Below, piece after piece: positions 7,355 through 17,230 of a stretch of 64,000 nt of DNA. The stretch lies in NCBI RefSeq assembly GCF_002117915.1, contig NZ_BDJB01000008.1, positions 372,001 through 436,000 on the forward strand. The letters are read 5' to 3'. Made by a program: the position numbers and the translations under genes. The stretch's first letter is position 1. Every line of letters begins with the position of its first letter. The notes beneath the pieces are model-generated. The model had not been told where the DNA came from, searched no databases, and saw nothing but the letters and a program-made list of their open reading frames with translations. The DNA is from Sphingomonas sp. TZW2008. Its GTDB lineage: Bacteria; Pseudomonadota; Alphaproteobacteria; Sphingomonadales; Sphingomonadaceae.

Positions 7355-8929
7355 CTACTCCGCCGCCTCGCTAGCGACGACCGGCTCCCTCCACACCAGC
7401 TTCGGCTTGCGCGCGGCAAGCGTCTCGTCGAGGCGGCTGCGGGGCGCGAAATGCGGCGCCGTCTTGAGGCTCGCGTCGCCCGCCTTGGCGCGCTCCGCCA
7501 CCGAGCGCAGCGCGCCGATGAACTGATCGAGTGCTGCCTTCGACTCGGTCTCAGTCGGCTCGATCAGCATCGCGCCGTGGACGACGAGCGGGAAGTACAT
7601 CGTCATCGGGTGGAAGCCCTCGTCGATCAGCGCCTTGGCGACGTCGATCGTCGAGAAGCCTTCCGGGAAGCCCTCGTCGGAGAAGATCGCCTCGTGCATG
7701 CACGGGCCGGCGAACGCGAACGGCGCGTCCAGCGTGTCCTCCAGGCTGCGCAGCACGTAATTGGCGTTGAGCACCGCATCCTCGGCGACCTGGCGCAGGC
7801 CGTCGGCGCCATGGCTGAGGATGTACGTCAGCGCGCGGGTGAACATGCCCATCTGGCCGTGGAAGGCCGTCATGCGGCCGAACGTGTCGGGGTGGTCGTC
7901 GCCCGCCGTCTCTTCCTCGATCAGCGCGATATGGCCGTCCTTCATCCGCGCGGTGAACGGCAGCGGGCCGAACGGCGCCAGTGCCTCCGACAGCACCGTT
8001 GGGCCCGAGCCCGGGCCACCGCCGCCGTGCGGGGTCGAGAAGGTCTTGTGCAGGTTGATGTGCATCGCATCGATGCCGAGATCGCCGGGACGAACGCGCC
8101 CGACGATCGCGTTGAAGTTTGCCCCGTCGCAATAGACGTAGCCACCCGCCGCGTGGACCGCGTCCGAGATCGCCTTGAGATCGCGCTCGAACAGGCCGCA
8201 GGTGTTCGGGTTGGTGATCATCACCGCGGCAACGTCGGGGCCAAGGCGCGCCTTCAGCGCCTCGGTATCGACGCGGCCCCCAGCGGTCGCCGGAATGTCT
8301 TCGACCGTGAAGCCGGCAAAGGCGGCCGTCGCGGGGTTGGTGCCATGCGCGCTCTCGGGGACGAGGACGACCTTGCGATGCCCCTCGCCGCGCTTCTCGA
8401 GCGCCGCCTTGATGCACAGCATGCCGCACAATTCGCCGTGCGCCCCCGCTTTGGGGCTCATCGCGACGCCGTGCATGCCGGTGAGATCGATGAGCCAGAA
8501 GGCGAGTTCGTTGATGACGCCGAGCGCACCCTGAACGGTATCGACCGGCTGGAGCGGATGGACGTCCGCGAAACCGGGCAGCCGCGCCATCTTCTCGTTG
8601 AGCCGCGGGTTATGCTTCATCGTGCACGAGCCGAGCGGGAACAGGCCGAGATCGATCGCGTAATTCTGCCGGCTGAGCCGGGTATAGTGGCGGATCGTCT
8701 CGGGCTCGCTGAGCCCCGGCAGGCCGATCGGCGCGGTACGTGCGAGCGCGCCGAGCCGTGACGCAGAAGTGACGGGCGCGGCGACTTCGACGCCGGTTGT
8801 GTCGGTCGAGCCGATCTCGAAGATCAGCGCTTCCTCCAGCATCAGCGCCTTGTTTCCGGTAAAGGTCGGGGCGGCGTTGCTGCCCGCTTCCGGTGTCGTC
8901 GGGCGCCAACCGCTCTGGTTCAATGCCAT
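7355..8929 (-). CDS. gcvPB: Glycine dehydrogenase (decarboxylating) subunit 2
   Basis: Second half of the split P-protein, 524 residues. With GcvPA it decarboxylates glycine and passes the aminomethyl group to lipoyl-GcvH. The PLP-binding Lys lies in NLHKTFSTPHGGGGPG (about residue 295). SRQNYAIDLGLFPLGSCTMKHNPRLNEK and YCDGANFNAIVG are also characteristic. ATG 8929 is chosen because MALNQSGWRP is the natural N-terminus and a GAGAG stretch precedes it, although the frame is open further. An 87-base gap with small inverted repeats separates it from gcvPA. Part of the glycine riboswitch operon. Confidence 0.96.
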   Translation of the reverse strand: MALNQSGWRPTTPEAGSNAAPTFTGNKALMLEEALIFEIGSTDTTGVEVAAPVTSASRLGALARTAPIGLPGLSEPETIRHYTRLSRQNYAIDLGLFPLGSCTMKHNPRLNEKMARLPGFADVHPLQPVDTVQGALGVINELAFWLIDLTGMHGVAMSPKAGAHGELCGMLCIKAALEKRGEGHRKVVLVPESAHGTNPATAAFAGFTVEDIPATAGGRVDTEALKARLGPDVAAVMITNPNTCGLFERDLKAISDAVHAAGGYVYCDGANFNAIVGRVRPGDLGIDAMHINLHKTFSTPHGGGGPGSGPTVLSEALAPFGPLPFTARMKDGHIALIEEETAGDDHPDTFGRMTAFHGQMGMFTRALTYILSHGADGLRQVAEDAVLNANYVLRSLEDTLDAPFAFAGPCMHEAIFSDEGFPEGFSTIDVAKALIDEGFHPMTMYFPLVVHGAMLIEPTETESKAALDQFIGALRSVAERAKAGDASLKTAPHFAPRSRLDETLAARKPKLVWREPVVASEAAE

Positions 8930-8942
8930 CGTCTTCTCTCCA

Positions 8943-9004
8943 CCCCGGCGGTGCCGGGTCCTGCTCTCAGCGTCGCGTCGCTGAACCCCGGCCACGCGCC
9001 GGGG
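8943..9004. repeat. Cluster of three small inverted repeats between gcvPA and gcvPB
   Basis: The 87-base gap holds three adjacent hairpins: CCCGGC-GGT-GCCGGG around 8944-8958, CAGCG-N6-CGCTG around 8969-8984, and CCCCGGC-N5-GCCGGGG at 8986-8992/8998-9004. They lie inside an operon, so they may stabilise or attenuate the mRNA between the two subunits rather than terminate it. No T-run is seen. Confidence 0.4.
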
Positions 9005-9016
9005 CGGGTGAAACAA

Positions 9017-10375
9017 TCAGACCAGCGCCGCTTGTAGTGCGGTCGCCAGCGCCTCGACATCCTCGGGCGTCGTCGTCTCGGTCACCGCGACGACGAGGCC
9101 GTTCTCCAGCGCCTGCTCGCCTGGATAGAGCCGGCCGAGTGACACGCCCGCAAGCACGCCCTTGTCGGCGAGCGCGCGGACGATCGGGCGCGCCTCGCGA
9201 CCGAGATCGAGCGTGAACTCGTTGAAGAAGGTATCGTTGACGAGGCTCACACCCGGCACCTGCGCGAGCCGCTCCGCTGCCGCCACCGCGCCCGCGTGGT
9301 TGGTCGCGGCGAGCGCGCGCAGCCCCGCCTCGCCGAGCAGCGTCATGTGGATCGAGAAGGCGAGCGCACACAGGCCTGAGTTGGTGCAGATGTTGCTCGT
9401 CGCCTTTTCGCGGCGGATATGCTGCTCGCGCGTCGACAGCGTCAGCACGAAGCCGCGGCGTCCGTCGGCATCGACCGTCTCGCCGCACAGCCGCCCCGGC
9501 ATCTGACGGACGTATTTGTCCTTGCATCCGAACAGGCCGACGTACGGCCCGCCGAACTGGAGTCCGACACCCAGCGACTGCCCCTCGCCGACCACGATGT
9601 CAGCGTCCATCTCGCCGGGCGACCGACAAGCACCAAGCGCCACCGGCTCGGTGACGACGGCGATCAGCAGCGCCTTGTTGGCGTGGCACGCGTCGGCAAG
9701 CGGCGTTAGGTCGGCGATACGGCCGAGAATGTCGGGGTATTGCACCACGACGCACGACGTATCGCCGTCGATCTTGGCAATCAGCGCGTCGAGATCACCC
9801 TCCGCGGTCAGCATCGGCAGCGACACGTCGAGCGCGTCGCCCGTGTATTTCGCCATCGTCTTGGCGACCGAGACGTAGTGCGGATGAAGCCCGCCCGACA
9901 GGATCGCACGCCCGCGCTTGGTAATCCGCCGCGCCATGCCAATCGCTTCCCAGCAGGCGGTCGAGCCGTCGTACATGCTGGCGTTCGCCACGTCGGTGCC
10001 GAGCAGCCGCGCAACTTGCGTCTGGAACTCGAACAGCATCTGCAGCGTGCCCTGCGCGATTTCGGGCTGATAGGGCGTGTAGGCGGTGAGGAACTCGCCG
10101 CGCTGGATCAGGTGATCGACGCTCGCCGGCACGTGGTGGCGGTACGCGCCGCAGCCGAGGAAGAAGGGCGCCTCGCCCGCCGACAGGTTCTGCCGCGCGA
10201 GCTTCGTCATATGCCGTTCGACGGAAAGCTCGCTCGCGTGCATCGGCAGGCCCGCGATCGGCTCGGCGAGCCGCGCGGCCGCGGGAACGTCGACGAACAA
10301 ATCGTCGATCGAGCCCGCACCAATGACGTCGAGCATCGCGCGGCGATCATGGTCGGTAAGCGGTAGGTAGCGCAT
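9017..10375 (-). CDS. gcvPA: Glycine dehydrogenase (decarboxylating) subunit 1
   Basis: First half of the split P-protein, 452 residues, which forms the heteromeric decarboxylase with GcvPB. Family landmarks are [19 protein letters not shown] at the N-terminus, [41 protein letters not shown] and [14 protein letters not shown]. Length is normal for the subunit. ATG 10375 is preferred over upstream in-frame codons because the conserved N-terminus begins there and a GGGAG lies about 10 bases upstream. It follows gcvH by 93 bases in the same operon. Confidence 0.96.
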   Translation of the reverse strand: MRYLPLTDHDRRAMLDVIGAGSIDDLFVDVPAAARLAEPIAGLPMHASELSVERHMTKLARQNLSAGEAPFFLGCGAYRHHVPASVDHLIQRGEFLTAYTPYQPEIAQGTLQMLFEFQTQVARLLGTDVANASMYDGSTACWEAIGMARRITKRGRAILSGGLHPHYVSVAKTMAKYTGDALDVSLPMLTAEGDLDALIAKIDGDTSCVVVQYPDILGRIADLTPLADACHANKALLIAVVTEPVALGACRSPGEMDADIVVGEGQSLGVGLQFGGPYVGLFGCKDKYVRQMPGRLCGETVDADGRRGFVLTLSTREQHIRREKATSNICTNSGLCALAFSIHMTLLGEAGLRALAATNHAGAVAAAERLAQVPGVSLVNDTFFNEFTLDLGREARPIVRALADKGVLAGVSLGRLYPGEQALENGLVVAVTETTTPEDVEALATALQAALV

Positions 10376-10468
10376 CTTGGAAAAACTCCCGCCTCCGCAA
10401 GGAGGGGCAAAGATCGTCACCGGCCGAGCTGCCGGGCCGGTCAGCTTCCGGCTCGGTGACGGCCGCGG

Positions 10469-10840
10469 TTACAGCTTGGCGACGAACGCCTCATACGCGG
10501 CCTCGTCCATCAGGCCGTCGAGCTCGCCGGCATCCTTCAGCGACAGCTTGAAGAACCAGCCCTCCGCCTCCGGATCCGAATTGACGAGGCTTGGATCGTC
10601 GGTCAGCGCGGGATTGCCCTCGATGACGGTGCCCGAGACGGGCGAGTAGACGTCGCTCGCCGCCTTGACGCTCTCGACCACCGCCGCTTCATCACCCTTG
10701 GCGAGCTGCTTGCCCCCCTCGGGAACGTCGACGAACACGATGTCGCCAAGCTGACCCTGCGCGTAATCGGAGATGCCGACCGTGCCGACGTCGCCGTCGA
10801 CGTCGATCCACTCGTGATCCTCGGTGAAATAGCGGCTCAT
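10469..10840 (-). CDS. gcvH: Glycine cleavage system H protein
   Basis: A 123-residue lipoyl carrier that shuttles the aminomethyl intermediate between P, T and L proteins. The lipoylated Lys lies in [18 protein letters not shown], and the N-terminus [25 protein letters not shown] is typical. ATG 10840 is chosen; a GTG one codon upstream is also possible. The GAGGAG inside the end of gcvT supplies the ribosome binding site. gcvT stops only three bases before the ATG, so translation is likely coupled. The L protein gene is not in the window. Confidence 0.97.
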   Translation of the reverse strand: MSRYFTEDHEWIDVDGDVGTVGISDYAQGQLGDIVFVDVPEGGKQLAKGDEAAVVESVKAASDVYSPVSGTVIEGNPALTDDPSLVNSDPEAEGWFFKLSLKDAGELDGLMDEAAYEAFVAKL

Positions 10841-10843
10841 CAC

Positions 10844-12001
10844 TCAGGCTCCTCGGAAATAGCGGTGGGGAACGAACGGCATTGCGGTAACGGTCGCGGC
10901 GTGCACCTTGCCGCGCTGCGCCAGCTGAATGCGGGTGCCAGGAACGGCCATCGCGGCGGGAACGTACGCCATCGCGATCGGCGCCCCAACGCTGGGCGCG
11001 AACCCGCCCGACGTCACCCGGCCGCCCTCGCTGCCCTCCGCATCGATCACGCTTGCGCCCTCGCGCACCGGCTGGCGCCCCTCGACCAGCAGGCCGACGC
11101 GCTTCGACACGGGGCCGCTCGCGCGCTCGGCAAGGATGCGCTCGGCACCGGGGAAGCCGCCCTGCTCGCGGCGGCGCTTGAACAGCGCGAAGCCGAGATC
11201 GGCCATCACCGGCGTCGTCTCGGGCGTCAGATCGTGGCCGTAAAGCGGCAATCCCGCCTCGAGCCGCAGCGAATCGCGCGCGCCCAGCCCGATCGGCTTA
11301 ACCTCCGGCTGCGCGACGAGCGCGTCGGCGAGCGCCTCGGCAGCTTCCGCCGGAACCGAGATCTCGAAGCCGTCCTCACCGGTATAGCCGCTGCGGCTGA
11401 TCCACAGATCGTACCCCTGCCACGCGCAGGCGCCCGCCTGCATGAACACCATTGCCTGGACGCCGGGCACGAGCCGCGCGAGCGCATCGACCGCTTTGGG
11501 CCCCTGCAGCGCGAGCAGCGCGTGATCCTCCATCAGGTTGATCGTGATCGCATCGGGCAGATGCTCGATCATGTGCGCGACGTCGTCGTATTTGGTCGCG
11601 CCGTTGACGACCATGTAGACGCGCTCGCCCTCGCCTTCGGCCAGGGCCGGACGGGTCAGCATCAGATCGTCGAGGATGCCGCCGCCCGAATCGAGGAGTA
11701 GCGAGTAGCGTGCGCGATTGCGCGCGAGCCCGGCGATATCGGCGGGCATCAGCGCCTCGAGCGCCGCAACCACGTCGGTCGCCTCATCGTCGCTGGTGAT
11801 GCTTAGCTGGCCCATGTGGCTGACGTCGAACAGCCCGGCGCTCTCGCGAGTCCACAGATGCTCGGCCATGATGCCTTCGTACTGGACGGGCATCCAATAG
11901 CCGGCGAACTCCACCATCCGGCCGCCGCGCGCGCGGTGCCAGCCGTCGAGCGGCAGCGCCAGCGTCTCGATGATTACGTCGTCGTCGTCGTGATCGCTCA
12001 C
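10844..12001 (-). CDS. gcvT: Glycine cleavage system aminomethyltransferase (T protein)
   Basis: A 385-residue tetrahydrofolate-dependent aminomethyltransferase that releases ammonia and forms methylene-THF from the H-protein intermediate. Family segments are ALPLDGWHRARGGRMVEFAGYWMPVQYEGI near the start, the SAGLFDVSHMGQ motif, YTGEDGFEI (folate-site region) and GLGARDSLRLEAGLPLYGHDL. The start is GTG 12001 (VSDHDDDD); longer frames run into the riboswitch and are not coding. It is the first gene of the operon, about 57 bases behind the second glycine aptamer. Confidence 0.95.
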   Translation of the reverse strand: MSDHDDDDVIIETLALPLDGWHRARGGRMVEFAGYWMPVQYEGIMAEHLWTRESAGLFDVSHMGQLSITSDDEATDVVAALEALMPADIAGLARNRARYSLLLDSGGGILDDLMLTRPALAEGEGERVYMVVNGATKYDDVAHMIEHLPDAITINLMEDHALLALQGPKAVDALARLVPGVQAMVFMQAGACAWQGYDLWISRSGYTGEDGFEISVPAEAAEALADALVAQPEVKPIGLGARDSLRLEAGLPLYGHDLTPETTPVMADLGFALFKRRREQGGFPGAERILAERASGPVSKRVGLLVEGRQPVREGASVIDAEGSEGGRVTSGGFAPSVGAPIAMAYVPAAMAVPGTRIQLAQRGKVHAATVTAMPFVPHRYFRGA

Positions 12002-12057
12002 CGGGCGTGTTCCATCATCGAAAGGGCGAACGCATCCCCCGTGGGCGACGCGAGCAA

Positions 12058-12258
12058 CTCCCCCTCTGTCACGGAACCTGAGAGCTTTCGCGTTGGGCAT
12101 TCGCCCGCGCTTACACCTTCGGTGGGCAGCGCCTGCCGGCACGGCCGCTTTCCAGAGCGTCACATCGAGCGCGCGGTCCCTGATGCCTGAGAGATTCCGG
12201 GGTGGTTGCTCCTTCGGCGGCGGATGGTGGCCTGGAAGGCCGTCCGCACTCTCCCGCG
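12058..12258 (-). promoter_or_regulatory. Tandem glycine riboswitch leading the gcv operon
   Basis: On the minus strand two glycine aptamers occur in series. Aptamer 1 starts with GCGGGAGAGTGCGG (12258-12245), has CCGAAGGAGCAA and ends in CTCTCAGGCATCAGGGACCG (12193 downwards). Aptamer 2 starts with GCTCTGGAAAGC (about 12160), has CACCGAAGGTGTAAGC (12125-12110) and ends in CTCTCAGGTTCCGTGACAGAGG (12083-12062). Its CTCTG and CAGAG arms can pair as P1. The repeated GAAGG...CTCTCAGG core defines the family. Glycine binding normally turns gcv expression on. No intrinsic terminator is obvious in the 55 bases before gcvT, so control may be at translation. Confidence 0.93.
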
Positions 12259-12354
12259 CGCCCACGCCGGTTGCCCGGCATCGACCGTGCTGCTCTGCCG
12301 ACGCACGCCGGCTTAGTCAATCGCCCGCCGACGTACCGAAGCGGCGGTTCGGCG

Positions 12355-13002
12355 TCAGCGTTGCGCGTTGTAGCGCAGCTGGTCCTGCGTCAGCTGGAAG
12401 CCGACCAGCGCCTCGAAGCTCGCAGTCAGCACCGCCTGCCGAACTTCCGGCGTGGAGAGCGGATCGACCGCGGCATCATCGTCGCCCGCCTTGCGCTTGC
12501 GCGTCAGCTGCTCGCGCACCGCCTCGGGCAACGTCGCGGCGGCGCGGCTGACGGTCGCGCTTGCCTGACCGCTGGTGGTCGCGAGCGCCTGGCCGGCGTC
12601 GAAATGTACCTGCACCTGGCCGACGCGCTTCGCTGCGACCTGCGTGCCGCCGCGCACGATCGAAATGAAATAGGGCAGCACGACGTCGCGCGGCCCGTCC
12701 GTCCGTGTGCGGCGCGCGCGCACCTCGAAGCTGACGGTGCTGGTGATGTCGCTCGCGCCCTCGTCGCACGTGCCGCGCACGTTGGTCATCACTGCGGTGA
12801 CGTCGATCGCACTCGCGTCGCGGCTCGCCGGCGGATCGAACACGGTGATGTCGCCGGTGCCGGCCGGCACGCCGACCACCGGGCAGGCCGAGCGAACCGC
12901 GCTGATCCCGACGCCGCCCTCGACCGATATGTCGCCGCTCTTGGCGCAGCCCCCGACGAGGAGGACGAGCGTGAGCGGGGCAGCGAAGTGGCGAAAGGAC
13001 AC
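12355..13002 (-). CDS. Putative lipoprotein of unknown function
   Basis: A 215-residue protein with a lipoprotein signal: basic start MSFRHF, hydrophobic core, and lipobox LVGGC with the modified Cys at about residue 19. The mature part is rich in beta-strand-like segments (DITSTVSFEVRARRT, VLPYFISIVRGG, KRVGQVQVHFDAGQ), and a conserved-looking tail contains TPEVRQAVLTASFEALVGFQLTQDQLRYN. No named domain is recognised. The start is GTG 13002. It is divergent from ispH. Likely anchored in the envelope. Confidence 0.75.
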   Translation of the reverse strand: MSFRHFAAPLTLVLLVGGCAKSGDISVEGGVGISAVRSACPVVGVPAGTGDITVFDPPASRDASAIDVTAVMTNVRGTCDEGASDITSTVSFEVRARRTRTDGPRDVVLPYFISIVRGGTQVAAKRVGQVQVHFDAGQALATTSGQASATVSRAAATLPEAVREQLTRKRKAGDDDAAVDPLSTPEVRQAVLTASFEALVGFQLTQDQLRYNAQR

Positions 13003-13082
13003 GGGCGGGTAAACCTCTTACGATACGGCCGCGCTCATAACCGCCTTCCGTGCGGGCAGGCAATCGCGTAAGCGCTCGCACC

Positions 13083-14051
13083 ATGACCGAGACGCCAGCG
13101 ACCGCCGCCAAGCCCGTCCTCGAGCTGCTGATCGCCGCGCCGCGCGGCTTCTGCGCGGGGGTCGATCGGGCGATCCGCATCGTCGAACTCGCGATCGAGA
13201 AGCACGGCGCACCGGTCTATGTCCGGCATGAGATCGTCCACAACAAGTTCGTCGTCGATACGCTGCGCGCGAAGGGCGCCGTCTTCGTCGAGGAGCTCGA
13301 CGAGGTGCCCGACGGCGCGCCGGTGGTGTTTTCCGCACACGGCGTGCCCAAGTCGGTGCCGGCGAACGCGCAGGCACGCGGGCTCGACTATCTCGATGCC
13401 ACCTGCCCGCTCGTCTCCAAGGTCCACCGCCAGGCAGAGCGGCTGGTGGCAGCGGGGCGGCACATCGTCTTCATCGGGCATGAGGGGCATCCCGAGGTGA
13501 TCGGCACCTTCGGCCAGGTGCCGGCAGGCTCGATGACGCTGATCGAGGACGTCGCGGATGCCGAGGCGTTCGCGCCGGCCGATCCGAACAACCTCGCGTT
13601 TCTCACGCAGACGACCTTGTCGGTCGACGACACCGCCGAAGTCGTGCGCACGCTGCAGCGCCGCTTCCCCGCGATGCAGGCGCCGCGCGGCGAGGACATT
13701 TGCTACGCGACGTCGAACCGCCAGGCGGCGGTGAAGGCGATTGCGGGAGCGTGCGACGCGGTGCTGGTGATCGGCGCCCCCAATTCGTCGAACTCCGTAC
13801 GACTGGTCGAGGTAGCGCAGCGCGAAGGCGTGCGCGCCGCGCTGATCCAGCGCGCTGCGGATCTCGACTGGGCGTTCCTCGACGGGATCGGCACGCTCGG
13901 CATCACCGCGGGTGCGTCGGCGCCCGAACTGTTGGTGCGCGAGCTGGTCGATCTGCTCGCGACGCGGTTTGACGTGACCGAGCGCGAGGAGGAGACGACG
14001 CGCGAGACGATCGCGTTCAAGCTGCCGCGCGCGCTGGAGCAGGCGGCCTAG
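13083..14051 (+). CDS. ispH: 4-hydroxy-3-methylbut-2-enyl diphosphate reductase
   Basis: A 322-residue last enzyme of the MEP isoprenoid pathway. It reduces HMBPP to IPP and DMAPP using a 4Fe-4S cluster. The three cluster Cys are visible in [24 protein letters not shown] and [27 protein letters not shown] and [13 protein letters not shown], with the catalytic Glu/His region, are standard. ATG 13083 gives the usual length; an earlier in-frame codon adds only 11 unlikely residues. thrB and rnhA follow on the same strand, 28 bases downstream. Confidence 0.97.
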   Translation: MTETPATAAKPVLELLIAAPRGFCAGVDRAIRIVELAIEKHGAPVYVRHEIVHNKFVVDTLRAKGAVFVEELDEVPDGAPVVFSAHGVPKSVPANAQARGLDYLDATCPLVSKVHRQAERLVAAGRHIVFIGHEGHPEVIGTFGQVPAGSMTLIEDVADAEAFAPADPNNLAFLTQTTLSVDDTAEVVRTLQRRFPAMQAPRGEDICYATSNRQAAVKAIAGACDAVLVIGAPNSSNSVRLVEVAQREGVRAALIQRAADLDWAFLDGIGTLGITAGASAPELLVRELVDLLATRFDVTEREEETTRETIAFKLPRALEQAA

Positions 14052-14079
14052 CCCGTCGGCAGCCGAAGGGGCAGGATCG

Positions 14080-15033
14080 ATGGCGGTCTACACGCATGTC
14101 GCGGCCGAGGCGCTCGCGACGTTCCTCGCACGCTACGACGTCGGCGAACTCGTCTCGGCGAAGGGCATCGCCGAAGGGGTGGAGAATTCTAATTACCTCG
14201 TCGACACGACCGAAGGTCGCTTCATCCTGACCTTGTACGAGAAGCGCGTGGCGGCGGACGATCTGCCGTTCTTCATGGCGCTCCTCGATCATCTTGATGC
14301 CAAGGGGATGCCGGTGCCGCCCGCGATCAAGGATCGCGGCGGCGCCGAGATACAGGAGCTCGCCGGCCGCCCGGCATGCCTCATCAAGTTCCTGCCCGGC
14401 GTGTCGCTGTCGCACCCGACGCCGGCGCAGGCGCGCGCCGCCGGCGCGGCAATGGGCGCGATGCACCATGCGGTGGCCGATTTTGCGCCGGTACGCGCGA
14501 ATTCGATGGGGATCGGTGAGTGGCGCCCGCTGCTCGAGCGGTGCGGGCGCGACATGGATACGATCGCCGACGGGCTCTACGCGCGGGTCGCCGACGCGCT
14601 TGGCGCGGTTGAGGTCGCCTGGCCCGCGTCGCTCCCGACCAGCGCGATCCACGCCGATCTTTTCCCCGACAACGTCCTGATGCTCGGCGATCGCGTGACC
14701 GGGCTGATCGACTTCTACTTCGCCTGCACCGATATCCGCGCCTACGACCTCGCCGTGATGCACACGTCGTGGATGTTCGACGCGCGGGGTGAAAATCCCG
14801 ACGCGGCGATCGGACGCGGGCTGCTCGACGGCTATGTCGCCGCGCACCCGCTAAGCGACGCCGAGCGCGCCGCGCTGCCGGTGCTCGCGCGCGGCGCGTG
14901 CATCCGTTTCCTACTGAGCCGCGCGTGGGATTGGCTGCACACGCCGGCCGACGCTCTCGTCACCCGCAAGGACCCCCTAGCCTATCTTCGCCGGCTCGCC
15001 TGGTACGAGGCCAATCCGGACGCGTTCGCATGA
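14080..15033 (+). CDS. thrB: Homoserine kinase (ThrB, aminoglycoside-phosphotransferase fold)
   Basis: A 317-residue kinase that phosphorylates homoserine in threonine synthesis. It belongs to the APH/choline-kinase-like ThrB form found in alphaproteobacteria and pseudomonads, not the GHMP form. Landmarks are [26 protein letters not shown] at the nucleotide-binding lobe, [13 protein letters not shown] (catalytic loop with Asp and Asn) and [18 protein letters not shown] (DFG-like metal site). The C-terminus [13 protein letters not shown] overlaps rnhA by 4 bases (ATGA), so the two are coupled. Confidence 0.94.
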   Translation: MAVYTHVAAEALATFLARYDVGELVSAKGIAEGVENSNYLVDTTEGRFILTLYEKRVAADDLPFFMALLDHLDAKGMPVPPAIKDRGGAEIQELAGRPACLIKFLPGVSLSHPTPAQARAAGAAMGAMHHAVADFAPVRANSMGIGEWRPLLERCGRDMDTIADGLYARVADALGAVEVAWPASLPTSAIHADLFPDNVLMLGDRVTGLIDFYFACTDIRAYDLAVMHTSWMFDARGENPDAAIGRGLLDGYVAAHPLSDAERAALPVLARGACIRFLLSRAWDWLHTPADALVTRKDPLAYLRRLAWYEANPDAFA

Positions 15034-15506
15034 CCGACACTATCTCTCCGACCACGAAGGAACTGCCCCGCGTCGAGGCGTTCACCGACGGCGCGTGCAA
15101 GGGCAATCCCGGCCCCGGCGGCTGGGGCGCGGTGCTTCGCATGGGGACGCACGAGAAAGAGATGTCGGGCGGCGAGACGCTGACGACGAACAATCGCATG
15201 GAGCTCACCGCCGCGATCGAGGCGCTCGCCGCCTTTACCCGCCCGTGCCACGTCACGCTCTACACCGACAGCCGCTACGTCATGGACGGGCTGACCAAGT
15301 GGATCCACGGCTGGCGGCGCAACGGCTGGAAGACCGCCGACAAGAAGCCGGTGAAGAACGCCGAGCTATGGCAGCAGCTGCTCGACGCCGCCGCACGCCA
15401 CCGTGTCGAGTGGCAATGGGTCAAGGGCCATGCCGGCCATCCCGAGAACGAGCGCGCCGATAAGCTGGCGAGCGACGCGGCGGTGCTGGCGGGGCGAAAG
15501 ATCTAG
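15030..15506 (+). CDS. rnhA: Ribonuclease HI
   Basis: A 158-residue enzyme that cuts RNA in RNA-DNA hybrids, including primers and R-loops. All catalytic acids are visible: Asp in [17 protein letters not shown], Glu in [13 protein letters not shown], Asp in [11 protein letters not shown] and Asp in NERADKLA. The basic handle region [17 protein letters not shown] and the flexible-loop His in [10 protein letters not shown] are present. The start at ATG 15030 overlaps the thrB stop. Length and motif spacing are normal. Confidence 0.97.
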   Translation: MTDTISPTTKELPRVEAFTDGACKGNPGPGGWGAVLRMGTHEKEMSGGETLTTNNRMELTAAIEALAAFTRPCHVTLYTDSRYVMDGLTKWIHGWRRNGWKTADKKPVKNAELWQQLLDAAARHRVEWQWVKGHAGHPENERADKLASDAAVLAGRKI

Positions 15507-15579
15507 CGCCTCGGCCAGACGATTGCCTTCTACCCTCCGCCGCTAGCATAGCCGCTGCGGGGAAGCTGGGGAGCGATCG

Positions 15580-16179
15580 ATGACGGGGTTCGATCTGGTA
15601 TTCGCGGTCTACGGCCTGCTGCTCGGGCTGGCGATCGCGGAGGTGCTCGGCGGCCTGTCGCGTGCGCTGAAGCTGAAACGCGGCGCGCGGCCGGTACGGG
15701 TGGGCTGGCTGACGCCGCTGCTCGGCGTGCTGGCGATGCTCGATCTGTCGAATTTCTGGATGCTCGCCTGGGACGCGCGCGACCAGATCCAGGCAAACTA
15801 CGTGACGCTCCTCGCCGTGCTGACGATGGTGGGCATCTATTATCTTGCCGCGACGCTGATCTTCCCGGACGAGCCGGCGGAATGGCCCGATTTCGACGAT
15901 TGGTTCGACCGACAGAAGGGTTTCGTCATCGGCGGGTTGCTGGCGGCGAATGTGCTCAGCTGGATCGGGCTCACCGTTCTGGAGGCGCTTCATCCCCTGC
16001 CCGAAGTCGCGGCACCCGACAATTCGCTCGTCGACCTCGTATACCTCGTCAGCGGCGTCGGTATTCTGGTGCTGTTCGTCGCGCTGCTGCTGGTACGCAA
16101 TCGCCGCTGGAATGTGGCGATGTTGGCCGCGCTGTGCATCTTCATGGCCGCGTCGAGCATCACCGAAGGCTATGTCTAG
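15580..16179 (+). CDS. Multi-pass membrane protein of unknown function
   Basis: A 199-residue protein with about six hydrophobic helices: LVFAVYGLLLGLAIAEVLGG, WLTPLLGVLAMLDLSNFWML, YVTLLAVLTMVGIYYLAATLI, FVIGGLLAANVLSWIGLTVL, YLVSGVGILVLFVALLLV and MLAALCIFMAASS. An acidic loop (PDEPAEWPDFDDWFDRQ) lies between helices 3 and 4. Proteins of this look occur in sphingomonads without assigned function. ATG 15580 follows GGGGAGCGATCG. Probably not in the rnhA operon, given the 73-base gap. Confidence 0.72.
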   Translation: MTGFDLVFAVYGLLLGLAIAEVLGGLSRALKLKRGARPVRVGWLTPLLGVLAMLDLSNFWMLAWDARDQIQANYVTLLAVLTMVGIYYLAATLIFPDEPAEWPDFDDWFDRQKGFVIGGLLAANVLSWIGLTVLEALHPLPEVAAPDNSLVDLVYLVSGVGILVLFVALLLVRNRRWNVAMLAALCIFMAASSITEGYV

Positions 16180-16197
16180 ACGCGGACGTGCTGAACC

Positions 16198-17151
16198 TCA
16201 CCGCTTCCGGGGTCTCTGCGCGTCGATCAGCGCCTTGGCCAGCAATCGCCGATGCGCCTTTGCCTCGCGATCGAGCGGAATCGCGTAGAGCTGCGTCAGC
16301 AGCGCGACGTCGCTCGGCGTCGCCGCCTCGGGCGGATCGTCCGCCGCGAACAGGGCGAGGATCGATTCGGACGGCGGCGGGGTCGCGGGGCGGAACTCGG
16401 CCAGCGTGACGAGCGCGGCATAGTCGCCGAGCGCGCGCAGGTCCTGCCGCGACCCGGCGCGCTTGACGTCGATCACCACGGATGCGCCGGTTATCGCGCG
16501 CGTCGATTGCGTCGAGATCGCTCCTTCCTTGTAGCGCTGCTGCACCCCGCCCTCGCCCATCGGCAGCCCGTAGCCTCCAACGCCGCCGTCGATCTGGACG
16601 AACGAGGGCTGCATCGTAACGGGCGGCACGCCATCGGCGTCGCCCGTCTTGACGATATGCCACCAGCGGACCGGCGCCTCGCCGTGCTGCAGCGCGTCGC
16701 GCGCCGCCATCGGCACGTCCTTGAACTGATACGGTGCCCGCGCCATCACTCGCGCGACGACAGCCGGCGCGTCGTCGGTGAAGCTGACGATCGCGTTGGC
16801 GGTGCACGGCGCCTGCGCGAGCGGCGCACCGACGGTGCGGGCAAGCGCGCGAATACGCTCAATCACGACCGTCGCCGTTTCGGGCGCGACGCCGCTCACC
16901 TTTGGGCAGACCGGCACGACCCAGCGTGCGGCGGGCTGCTGGCCGCGCGCGATGCCGCTCGCGCGGACATGGGCGACCGCACGCTCGCGCCGCTCCTTCG
17001 CCTTCGCACCGACAACGAGAATGTCGTCCGCCGCCGGCTTCAGGGCGGCGGCTGCCGGCGGTGACCCTTGTGCGATTGCGGGTTGTGCGACGCTCAGCGC
17101 AGCCGCGAGGGCGCCAGCGAACGCCGTCGCGCGAAGGTGCAGTCGTCGCAT
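16198..17151 (-). CDS. Secreted hypothetical protein
   Basis: A 317-residue exported protein. Residues 1-29 are a signal peptide (MRRLHLRATAFAGALAAALSV, then AQPAIAQ). Near the start of the mature protein DDILVVGAKAKERRERA resembles the short motif seen at the mature start of some sphingomonad outer-membrane proteins, but no plug or barrel follows. Two Cys (PVCPKVSG and QAPCTAN) could form a disulfide. Similar proteins are annotated only as hypothetical. The frame is open upstream to 17391, but the signal peptide fixes ATG 17151. Confidence 0.72.
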   Translation of the reverse strand: MRRLHLRATAFAGALAAALSVAQPAIAQGSPPAAAALKPAADDILVVGAKAKERRERAVAHVRASGIARGQQPAARWVVPVCPKVSGVAPETATVVIERIRALARTVGAPLAQAPCTANAIVSFTDDAPAVVARVMARAPYQFKDVPMAARDALQHGEAPVRWWHIVKTGDADGVPPVTMQPSFVQIDGGVGGYGLPMGEGGVQQRYKEGAISTQSTRAITGASVVIDVKRAGSRQDLRALGDYAALVTLAEFRPATPPPSESILALFAADDPPEAATPSDVALLTQLYAIPLDREAKAHRRLLAKALIDAQRPRKR

Positions 17152-17230
17152 GCCACCCGATCCTCGTCCCGTTGCGGCCGCATCATGCGCGCCATGCCAG
17201 CGCCTCGCAACCGCCGCCGACGATAGGGCG

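Noticed and set aside
16198..17151. TonB-dependent receptor
   Set aside because: The DDILVVGAKAK segment recalls the start of such receptors, but there is no plug or barrel and the protein is too short.
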